Positions 36,901-44,362 of a DNA stretch of 64,000 bases are shown here, in pieces. Positions within the stretch are counted from its first letter, which is position 1. Each line of letters opens with the position of its first letter. The translations under genes and the position numbers were made by a program. The DNA comes from Flammeovirga sp. OC4. GTDB lineage: Bacteria > Bacteroidota > Bacteroidia > Cytophagales > Flammeovirgaceae. Below the pieces are notes generated by a model. That model was not told where the DNA came from and did no database searches. It worked only from the letters and a program-made list of their open reading frames with translations. The stretch lies in assembly GCF_000812565.1 (NCBI RefSeq), contig NZ_JTAM01000030.1:38427-102426 (forward strand). The letters run 5' to 3'.

Positions 36901-37165
36901 TGGCAACGATCACTTCTTTGGAAATCATACCGATATAAGAGAATACCAATACATCTCCTTCATCAACATTGATGGAGTATCTTCCGTCCATATCCGTGAT
37001 AGTACCAAAAGTGGTTCCTTTTACCCGAACGTTTACACCAGGAAGTGTTATATCATCATCTATAGACAATACCTTTCCGGATATTTTTCTTTGTTCTCCC
37101 TGAGCCATTACAATAGTGGAAGAACATATTGCAATAAGTAGTAAATAAAGTAACTTTCGTTTCAT
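33923..37165 (-). CDS. SusC/RagA-family TonB-dependent outer-membrane transporter
   Basis: 1080 aa. Signal peptide to about residue 21, a carboxypeptidase-regulatory-like domain (residues 26-105, [22 protein letters not shown]), the SusC plug ([58 protein letters not shown]), and a beta-barrel ending in Phe (LGFDFRVSF), the usual outer-membrane insertion signal. It heads the unit SusC-SusD-GH99-like-GH92-sulfatase. The divergent 360-bp region to the next sulfatase holds TTAA boxes phased at 11 bp. Confidence 0.97.
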   Translation of the reverse strand: [1080 protein letters not shown]

Positions 37166-37297
37166 TCTTCTCTACGCTAGTTCGTTAATATTCATTTCAT
37201 CAGTCTGCTGCCTAATAAGATTTCCGAGAAAAAAATTATTATCATTTTCTGATATTCAAGTTTAGGAGGCAGTCATTAATTTTTTCTGATTAATGCA

Positions 37298-37454
37298 TTA
37301 ATTGTGGCTTAATTGCCGTTTTTGAGCGTCAAATAAACGTTTTGTTAATAAAAAAAGATCTTAATGAATCAGATTCTGAAAAATTGAAATGTTCAAAAAA
37401 ATAAAAAGTCTTTTTCATTTCCCTTTGAATTAAGCCCTATTAAGAGAGTGTTAA
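37298..37454. promoter_or_regulatory. Divergent SusC / sulfatase control region with phased TTAA boxes
   Basis: TTAA at 37298/37309 (in ATTAATTGTGGCTTAATTG) is about 135 bp before SusC; that phrase recurs as CTTAATTGTGGTTTATTTTG at 56070. TTAA at 37430/37440/37451 lies about 75 bp before the plus-strand sulfatase. No gene in 37166-37526. Confidence 0.5.
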
Positions 37455-37526
37455 TTAATTTTTAGGCCATGCCCGTAGGTTTGTGACACAAGTACTAAGC
37501 GATTATTGATCACAAACTATGAGGAA

Positions 37527-39170
37527 ATGAATATGACAAATCAGTTATTAAAAATATTACTTCTAATTACATTAATCAAACCATATGTAAGTTTTGGTGG
37601 GGATGGTGACAGAAAAAACAAGAAAACGAATCTTTTGTTCATCATTACTGACCAACAACGGTTTGATGCCATTGGTAAAGCCAAGGTATTTCCCTTCTTA
37701 AAAACACCTACTCTTGATAAGCTTGCCAATGAAGGGGCTTATTTTACCAACGCCTATACGCCTTGTGCTGTATGTGCACCGGCAAGAACCAGCATTCTAA
37801 CGGGACAAACAGTAGAAAATCATGGTGTTCGTAAAAATGAATACGCCTATAACAATCCTAATGAAGGGGCCTATTGTGAGGTACCCTCTTTTGATCAGAT
37901 ATTAGTTCAGAATGGATATTATAGCGAATACTTAGGAAAGTATCATTCCCCAATACACCTTTCAGAGGGGTATTCGGAATTTTCTTATACTAAGAACAAA
38001 GGCAATGTCTATATGACTAAAAATAAAAGGGTCTATCAAGAAATGATGAAAGACTACAAAAACTCAAAAGGACAAAAAACTACAGATTATGATTTGGTGG
38101 ATAAATACTTCAAAAACTTTTATACGCCCGACCCCATTGATATGCGCTATAAAAAAGGAGAGGATTACAGAAGGTCTCATTTTAGTAATGAACAAAGGAA
38201 ACTAAAACTCACACAACCTGATGGTCATGGTCTTCTTCATCTTCCCAAAGATCTCAGTATAAGCAGTTACCAAACGTCTACACTACAAGCAGCTCTTAAA
38301 AGAGCATCAAAACAAGAGAAGCCATTTAGTCTTACGTTGGCGTACTTCTATGTGCATGCACCAATGCTCCCTACTGAACCTTGGTACAGTATGTACAACC
38401 CTGCGGATATGCCAACACCGGCTAGTATTCATGATGAAATGAATAATGTCCCATACAAAAATGCCAATAACAGAAAATCAATGCCGGAATACAGTGATCC
38501 TGAAATGGTAAAATATATGGCGTCCAACTACTTCGGCCTAGTCTCTGAGATTGATTATTATCTAGAGAAAATCATGAGAGATCTTAAAAAATACGGCATG
38601 GACAAAAATACGTTAGTGATTTTTACAAGTGATCATGGTGAAATGTTAGGTGCACATGGAATGAGAGAAAAGAACGTCTTTTATGAAGAATCTGCACGTG
38701 TACCTCTAATTTTTTGGTACCCTGGAAAAATTCAACCTACTCAAATTGAAAGTCCAGTTTCTACACTTGACCTCTATGCCACCATACTGGATTACCTTGA
38801 AGTGGAAGGGGATCAAAGAAATAGTACTTCACTAAAACCTTTGGTGGAAGGTAATGCCTCCAGAAAATATGTGGTGCAAGAATGGGATTACCATGGACCT
38901 AAGCAGCCTAATTATATGGTAGTCAGTGATGATGGGTGGAAATTAATTACCACTTACGCAAAAGGCAAACCTGGTTTTGATGTCTTATTTAATCTAAAGG
39001 AAGATCCTCACGAAATGAACAACCTTATCGGTGAAAACCCTGAAGCGATGAAGTATAAAAATAAAGTGGAGGAATTGAAAGGGTATTTGGTGGAGTGGCT
39101 CACTAAAAATAATTCGAAAAGAACGGAAATTATAAAAGAGAGAAATATTCTCCCTGAAGTGAAATTGTAA
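37527..39170 (+). CDS. Secreted sulfatase (TDQQ type), paralogue of the 18883 gene
   Basis: The longest frame starts at TTG 37506, but ATG 37527 (MNMTNQLLKILLLITLIKPYVSFG) is preferred because it gives a signal peptide; ATG 37533 is also possible. Motifs: LFIITDQQRFDAIG, maturation motif CAPARTS (Cys near residue 83), LGKYHSP in place of GKWH, and FTSDHGEMLGAHGMREKNVFYEESA. Long shared blocks with the sulfatase at 18883-20478 show recent duplication. It is divergent from SusC and 13 bp or less from a following MITE-like element that separates it from the next sulfatase. Confidence 0.95.
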   Translation: MNMTNQLLKILLLITLIKPYVSFGGDGDRKNKKTNLLFIITDQQRFDAIGKAKVFPFLKTPTLDKLANEGAYFTNAYTPCAVCAPARTSILTGQTVENHGVRKNEYAYNNPNEGAYCEVPSFDQILVQNGYYSEYLGKYHSPIHLSEGYSEFSYTKNKGNVYMTKNKRVYQEMMKDYKNSKGQKTTDYDLVDKYFKNFYTPDPIDMRYKKGEDYRRSHFSNEQRKLKLTQPDGHGLLHLPKDLSISSYQTSTLQAALKRASKQEKPFSLTLAYFYVHAPMLPTEPWYSMYNPADMPTPASIHDEMNNVPYKNANNRKSMPEYSDPEMVKYMASNYFGLVSEIDYYLEKIMRDLKKYGMDKNTLVIFTSDHGEMLGAHGMREKNVFYEESARVPLIFWYPGKIQPTQIESPVSTLDLYATILDYLEVEGDQRNSTSLKPLVEGNASRKYVVQEWDYHGPKQPNYMVVSDDGWKLITTYAKGKPGFDVLFNLKEDPHEMNNLIGENPEAMKYKNKVEELKGYLVEWLTKNNSKRTEIIKERNILPEVKL

Positions 39171-39179
39171 AAATAATTA

Positions 39180-39569
39180 AGTTGTAAGCTAAGTTTTCGA
39201 ATATTTATGATGTTTAGAAATCAGGAGATTTCTGCTGATCTGTAGGACACGAATGACGCTATCGCTTAACATTCGCGCCAGTGGACTTTCTACCCAATTC
39301 ATTTGCTACTTCTCCCCTCGGCCTTGAAGGGAAAAGCGTCAAGAATTTCATGAAGTGAGCCGTTAATAATGATTTTACTGTTTGAGCACAGCGAGTTCAA
39401 AATCATTTAGGCAAAAGGAATGGAATTTAGCTTTTGACTTCTAAGCCTTGAGTTTTTTGCTTCGTTTTTGTTTCAAGACAAAATAAAGAAGAAGGAAGTT
39501 TGAAAGTAGATCCTATAAAATATAGTAGAAATATAGATTGAAAGTTATCGAGCACTTAGTTTACAATTT
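39180..39569 (+). mobile_element. Fold-back MITE-like element (family A), about 390 bp
   Basis: Left end TTGTAAGCTAAGTTTTCG, right end CTTAGTTTACAAT (inverted). Inside are GAGATTTCTGCTGATCTG, ACACGAATGACGCTATCGC, and a long imperfect hairpin whose arms start at GGCCTTGAAGGGAAAAGCG and end at GACTTCTAAGCCTTG. No transposase. It fills the entire gap between two sulfatase genes and supplies the 5' region of the second. Confidence 0.75.
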
Positions 39570-39585
39570 ACTAATCAATAATTCT

Positions 39586-41001
39586 ATGTGGAATAAACTA
39601 ATACTTATCATCAGCTTAGCTATAAGCTACTCGGCTTCAAGCATCGCTCAAGATCAAAAACCGAACGTGATCCTCTTCTTTGCAGATGATTTCGGCTATG
39701 GTTCTACCAATGTCTACGGAGCACCAAAGTCTTTAATACAAACGCCCAACATCAATCAATTGGCTAAAGAGGGTATACATTTCACCAATGCATTTACCAC
39801 AGGCTCTGTCTGTTCTCCTACAAGATACGGACTTCTCACTGGGGAATACTCGTGGCGAACTAGAATGAAAAAAGGAGTGGTCGGCCCTTCAGATCCATCG
39901 TTGATTGATGCAGATAAAAAGACATTACCTGACTATTTAAAATCACTTGGGTATACTACAGCGGTAGTAGGAAAGTGGCACTTAGGGTATAAAAAAGAAA
40001 AATTCAAGAACCTTCTGGGGGAAATAGAAATGGGTCCCAATGTACACGGATTTGATTACAGCTTCACTGTCCCCAATAATCTTGATGATGTCCATAAAAT
40101 TTACATTGAAAATGATAAAATTTACGGGCTAAGATCTGATAAAATTTCTCCTTATGGAAGATCATTTTACGGAAAGCAATATGCCGGTTACGACGCTCCT
40201 CAAAGAGTAACGGAACAAGTAATGAATGACCTCACTCAAAAATCCATTGATTGGTTAGAAACCGTAGAAAAGGACCAACCCTTTTTCTTGTATTTTTCTT
40301 CTGTAGCGGTGCATCATCCTATTACACCTAGCCCAGAAATGAGAGGAAAAAGCGAAGCAGGTGCATATGGTGACTTCATCCAAGATATCGACCGTTGTTT
40401 AGGACTATTGATTCAATATTTAGAAGAGAAAGGTTTAAGGGAAAATACTATCATTCTCTTTACAAGTGATAACGGAGGTGATATCCCAAAGAAAAAACAG
40501 GTGATGCCTGAAAATTTTGCCATGAACAAGGGGCTAAAAATCAATGGCGACTACAGAGGCGACAAACACACGATTTGGGACGGTGGCTTCCGAGTACCTA
40601 TGATTATCAATCATCCCAATAAAATCAAGAAAAACACTTCTTCAGACGCGATTGTCAGTACCGTAGATGTTTACGCTTTTTTATCTGATTACATCAGTAA
40701 AGGCAAAAATAAAACATTATCTGACGCAATCGATAGCTCAAGTTTTATGGATGTGATCAATAATAAGAAAAGTGCTTATGAAAGACCTCCTTTAATTCAC
40801 CAAGATGCTAGAGGAAGAAAGGCTATCCGAATGGCTGAATGGAAATATATTGAGGCTAAAAACCCTAATTCCAAAAATAAAGACGATCATGCACAGCTCT
40901 ACCATACTGCGAAAGATTTTGCGGAGAAGAAAAATGTGATTGGGGAGTATGAAGAGAAGGCGGAGGAATTGAGGGGGATGTTGGCTAATCAGGTTGAATA
41001 A
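39586..41001 (+). CDS. Secreted arylsulfatase
   Basis: The frame is open from 39538, but those first 16 codons are the terminal repeat of a MITE-like element. ATG 39586 gives the signal peptide MWNKLILIISLAISYSASSIAQ and is the preferred start. S1 motifs: LFFADDFGYGSTNVYG, maturation motif CSPTRYG (Cys 71), VVGKWHLGY, SVAVHHPITPS, FTSDNGGD. This resembles the GalNAc/arylsulfatase A branch. A strong terminator follows, closing the sulfatase pair. Expression may depend on readthrough from 37527 or on a promoter in the mobile element. Confidence 0.95.
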   Translation: MWNKLILIISLAISYSASSIAQDQKPNVILFFADDFGYGSTNVYGAPKSLIQTPNINQLAKEGIHFTNAFTTGSVCSPTRYGLLTGEYSWRTRMKKGVVGPSDPSLIDADKKTLPDYLKSLGYTTAVVGKWHLGYKKEKFKNLLGEIEMGPNVHGFDYSFTVPNNLDDVHKIYIENDKIYGLRSDKISPYGRSFYGKQYAGYDAPQRVTEQVMNDLTQKSIDWLETVEKDQPFFLYFSSVAVHHPITPSPEMRGKSEAGAYGDFIQDIDRCLGLLIQYLEEKGLRENTIILFTSDNGGDIPKKKQVMPENFAMNKGLKINGDYRGDKHTIWDGGFRVPMIINHPNKIKKNTSSDAIVSTVDVYAFLSDYISKGKNKTLSDAIDSSSFMDVINNKKSAYERPPLIHQDARGRKAIRMAEWKYIEAKNPNSKNKDDHAQLYHTAKDFAEKKNVIGEYEEKAEELRGMLANQVE

Positions 41002-41028
41002 TAACAACCAAGACTATTCTTTATTGAT

Positions 41029-41070
41029 ACAGACCTGCTTTTTTAATGCTAGAAAAGCAGGTCTGTTTTT
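41029..41070 (+). terminator. Strong terminator closing the PUL side
   Basis: ACAGACCTGCTTTT pairs with AAAAGCAGGTCTGT around TTAATGCTAG, followed by T5. It separates the sulfatase genes from the CRISPR leader. Confidence 0.9.
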
Positions 41071-41164
41071 CAAAAAAATTAGGTTAAGATGGAGTGTTAT
41101 AGAAAGAATTAATAGGTTATAAAAATTTACATAGTTTTACGTTGGAGGCTTATTTTAAATATTT

Positions 41165-41372
41165 GTCGTCGATGATAACATAAATAACAAAACTAATTGA
41201 TCATCATAATTCAACGATATGATAAAGCACTAATTAACAGACTCTTAATAAAGTCGTCGTAGATAGACCTAAATCATACTAATAAAGGTCGACGACTTCT
41301 ATTTTTATTTAATATTGAATTATCAGGGTATTTTGACTATTTTTGGCTAAATAGCGGGCAGAAGTCAATGGG
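41165..41372 (+). promoter_or_regulatory. Leader of CRISPR array 1
   Basis: AT-rich and upstream of the intact end of the array. Contains GTCGTCG at 41165 and an inverted repeat AAGTCGTCG (41251-41259) / CGACGACTT (41290-41298), 30 nt apart, ending 74 nt before the first repeat. The same pattern and distances occur at array 2. A TTAA pair at 41234/41245 within ATTAACAGACTCTTAATA also lies here. Confidence 0.75.
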
Positions 41373-42180
41373 GTTTACTCTGAACTATATTGAATTGAAA
41401 TTTATCTACTATAACATCTTGTATATTATTCTGCTGAGTTTACTCTGAACTATATTGAATTGAAATTTGCTTTCAATGTCTTCAGAAAAACGAATCTGGG
41501 CTGTTTACTCTGAACTATATTGAATTGAAATTTATCTACTATAACATCTTGTATATTATTCTGCTGAGTTTACTCTGAACTATATTGAATTGAAATTTGC
41601 TTTCAATGTCTTCAGAAAAACGAATCTGGGCTGTTTACTCTGAACTATATTGAATTGAAATTATATGCCTATTCAATGTGATAGAAAAGGAAGGAAGTTT
41701 ACTCTGAACTATATTGAATTGAAATATACAGGATTATTGGTAAATGATTTAGATGACCCAGGTTTACTCTGAACTATATTGAATTGAAATACTACTTGAA
41801 AAAATAGTTTGGTATGACAAGATAGGGGTTTACTCTGAACTATATTGAATTGAAATTAAGATGAGTGAAGTAAGAAAACTAAAGCGAGAGAGGTTTACTC
41901 TGAACTATATTGAATTGAAATGCGAGATATGATTGTCTGGCTTGAAATTCATTCCTGTTTACTATGAACTATATTGAATTGAAATAACCTAAATAACGGT
42001 GTGTAAGCAATAATACATTGTTTACTCTGAACTATATTGAATTGAAATTACTGGTTGATGAGACTATCCACACAACGCCTTATAGTTTTACTATGAACTA
42101 TATTGAATTGAAATTACACAAGACCTGCAGCACCAAGAACAGAAAAGAAGGTTTTACTCTGAACTATATTGAATTAAATT
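41373..42180 (+). CRISPR. CRISPR array 1: 13 repeats, 12 spacers
   Basis: 29-bp repeats begin GTTTACTCTGAAC and end ATATTGAATTGAAAT; spacers are 34-38 bp. The two spacers at 41402-41437 and 41467-41502 are repeated exactly at 41532-41567 and 41597-41632, so ten are unique. Variants: ACTATG in repeats 10 and 12, and an extra T (GTTTTACT, 30 bp) in repeats 12 and 13. The last repeat is decayed (GAATTAAATT), marking the trailer end and leader-first orientation on the plus strand. Confidence 0.98.
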
Positions 42181-42198
42181 TTTCAAAATAATTTTAAA

Positions 42199-43116
42199 AT
42201 GAATAGAGACACTAGATATATAATTCGAATTCTAAATATGATACAAGAATTGTCGAAATATAGTTATACAATAAAGGACATAACCAGCAAATACGGTATC
42301 AAAAAATCTCAAATTTATAATGATTTTGCCACCATTGAAGAACTTATTAGTCCTGATTGTTTTTCTAAATCTTTAATTAAAGGAACCAGAACTTACGAGT
42401 ATAAGCTCAAGCCTGAATATAGTATAGATGCCACCAATATTTTTTCAAAAGAAGAACAAGAAATAATACTTTCGACAATAAGTAATAGCTACAATGAAAA
42501 TTCTCAAAGTATTTTTTTAAGCATTAGAAAGAAGTTTAAATCCCTTCAAAATGTCAATTGGTCGAATATTAATTCTATTATCGATAAAGAATTTAAACTT
42601 TTGCACGCAATTAATTCTGGATTGAGAATAATGCTATTAGATTATGAGTCACCAAGTAGTAATACAACTAAGGACTACTACCTCGAACCAATCGAAGTCT
42701 ATGAAAATAATAAAAGATTACATGCTTATGACCTTGATGCTGGGAAATTTAAAGACTTTAAGATCATTCGTGCAAAAGCAGTAGTTGTTAAAAATGAACT
42801 TATTGAAAATAAAAAATTATATCAACCAAAGTATTTTGACAGTTTTGGCTTTTCTTGTGAATTAGGTAATGAACATCAAGTAAGTTTTGAATTAACAATG
42901 ATGGCTGGCAATCTTCTAAAAGAATCATTCCCTGAATCCAATAATTCTATTTCATCTACAGATGATAACGATTACCCCTATATTTTCAATGGTAATGTTG
43001 CAAAATTTATTGGCGTAAGTAAGTTTATTTTAAGTATGCCTGGAAACATCAAGAATATCCAACCTCCAACTTTAGTAGAACACCTTACTACTGAAAAAAA
43101 TAAATATTTATTTTAA
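42199..43116 (+). CDS. WYL-domain transcriptional regulator of the CRISPR locus
   Basis: 305 aa. Residues 1-60 form a helix-turn-helix (YTIKDITSKYGIKKSQIYNDFATIEEL), 125-215 a WYL-like ligand domain (IMLLDYESPSSNTTKDYYLEPIEVYENNKRLHAYD), then a WCX-like C-terminal region. WYL proteins next to cas genes are known to act as repressors or activators that sense nucleic-acid ligands. Here the gene starts 18 bp after the last repeat of array 1 and ends 65 bp before cas6, all on one strand. It may be read from the array transcript or from a promoter inside the last repeats. Its operator could be the leader inverted repeat; this is inference. Confidence 0.85.
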   Translation: MNRDTRYIIRILNMIQELSKYSYTIKDITSKYGIKKSQIYNDFATIEELISPDCFSKSLIKGTRTYEYKLKPEYSIDATNIFSKEEQEIILSTISNSYNENSQSIFLSIRKKFKSLQNVNWSNINSIIDKEFKLLHAINSGLRIMLLDYESPSSNTTKDYYLEPIEVYENNKRLHAYDLDAGKFKDFKIIRAKAVVVKNELIENKKLYQPKYFDSFGFSCELGNEHQVSFELTMMAGNLLKESFPESNNSISSTDDNDYPYIFNGNVAKFIGVSKFILSMPGNIKNIQPPTLVEHLTTEKNKYLF

Positions 43117-43181
43117 CTATCCATTAATATTGGACAGTTGATGATTATACTTGTAGTAACATTAATCAAAACGACAAATTA

Positions 43182-43835
43182 ATGAGACTACATGTATCAT
43201 GTTCCAACAATACCGAAAAAATACCTCGGTACTACAAACCTAAATTAAAAGGAACACTTCACAAATGGCTTGGCAGTTACCAATCACATGATGGAAAATA
43301 TTCCACTTACTCAATTTCAAATATTGATGGAATTAAGTTCAATGGTGATTTTGGTACAGCAAAGAAATCAGGCTTGAAATTCTTTATCTCTTCTATTGAT
43401 AAAGAGTTTATAAAAAAGATAATTCTCGGTATAAAGAAAGACAATACCATGTTTTCAGGCATTACCGTAGAACAAGTAAGTATTGAGGCAGATCCCGTTT
43501 TCGATAAAAAAATCGAACACTTTTTTGTGGATTCACCAGTACTAGTCAAAAGAGATAATAAATTCTTTTTTGCAGGTGATAAAAAAGCAGATGAATACAT
43601 GACTGACCTCATGAATAAAAAGCTAAAAGCTGCAGGATATGATGATGAGGTACAGATTATGTTTGACCCTCACTACAAAAAAAGTAGTACTACTGAGGTC
43701 AAGTACAGAGATATAAGAAATAAATGCAGTATATGCCCTGTATACATCAAAGGTACACCTGAAACCATAGCTTTTGCATGGAATGTAGGTATTGGAAATT
43801 CAACAGGTATTGGTCTTGGAGCTATAAGTAAATAA
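43182..43835 (+). CDS. cas6: Cas6 crRNA-processing endoribonuclease
   Basis: 217 aa RAMP protein. The C-terminal glycine-rich loop GNSTGIGLGAIS is the Cas6 signature, preceded by the second ferredoxin-like fold. A possible catalytic His is in IEHFFVDSP or FDPHYKK. It cuts pre-crRNA within the repeat, leaving an 8-nt 5' tag, here presumably ATTGAAAT. First gene of the effector block; cas5 begins 2 bp after its stop. Confidence 0.9.
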   Translation: MRLHVSCSNNTEKIPRYYKPKLKGTLHKWLGSYQSHDGKYSTYSISNIDGIKFNGDFGTAKKSGLKFFISSIDKEFIKKIILGIKKDNTMFSGITVEQVSIEADPVFDKKIEHFFVDSPVLVKRDNKFFFAGDKKADEYMTDLMNKKLKAAGYDDEVQIMFDPHYKKSSTTEVKYRDIRNKCSICPVYIKGTPETIAFAWNVGIGNSTGIGLGAISK

Positions 43836-43837
43836 TT

Positions 43838-44362
43838 ATGTTTGCAGTAAAATATAAAGGAGACTTTGGTTTCATCAAACCTTGGGATGCTGTAAGAAAT
43901 GATAAGATTGCCTCACAGCAATTTCTCACACCATCTATGATCATGGGAATGGAAATTATGCTATTCGGTGAAGCAAACGGAGCGATCAAAAGACATCGAA
44001 TCAAGTTTGATATTCTCACTCCTCAGCAAGAGACAGTCCAAGGAAGAGGTTTCTTTGTGAAGAATAAAATGAATCAAAAAGAGACAGGTATAGTCACTAG
44101 GTACACTATGCTAAACCCTGAACTTTCACTGTTATTCGAAACAAAAGAAGAAGCAGAAGTGGCATTTAATTCTCATTTATTTCTCGCACGCAATGAGGAT
44201 ATCATCTTCCCCATTCACATAGAAGAGATAACTGAAGAAGAGTTCGACCTTCAATACGAAGGTTTCGAATTGGTAAAAGGAGACACTATTGTAGTAGGGT
44301 ATAACAGGTATACAGGTGATAAAATGACAGGTAACTTGGAATATTTTGAAAGAACAACTTAA
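43838..44362 (+). CDS. cas5: Cas5 RAMP subunit of Cascade
   Basis: 174 aa. The N-terminus MFAVKYKGDFGFIKPWDAV and the short length fit Cas5 of type I-B systems, which caps the crRNA 5' tag in the effector complex. Position between cas6 and cas3, and 17-bp overlap of its end with the cas3 start, support the call; the sequence itself diverges from the better-known Cas5 proteins. Confidence 0.8.
   Translation: MFAVKYKGDFGFIKPWDAVRNDKIASQQFLTPSMIMGMEIMLFGEANGAIKRHRIKFDILTPQQETVQGRGFFVKNKMNQKETGIVTRYTMLNPELSLLFETKEEAEVAFNSHLFLARNEDIIFPIHIEEITEEEFDLQYEGFELVKGDTIVVGYNRYTGDKMTGNLEYFERTT

Noticed and set aside
39538..39585. Extended N-terminus of the sulfatase
   Set aside because: These codons are the terminal repeat of a mobile element; the signal peptide begins at the later ATG 39586.
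41373..42180. Array 1 as a second CRISPR type with its own missing cas set
   Set aside because: The shared 3' two thirds of the repeat, the same tag and the matched leader fit use by the single cas operon beside it.
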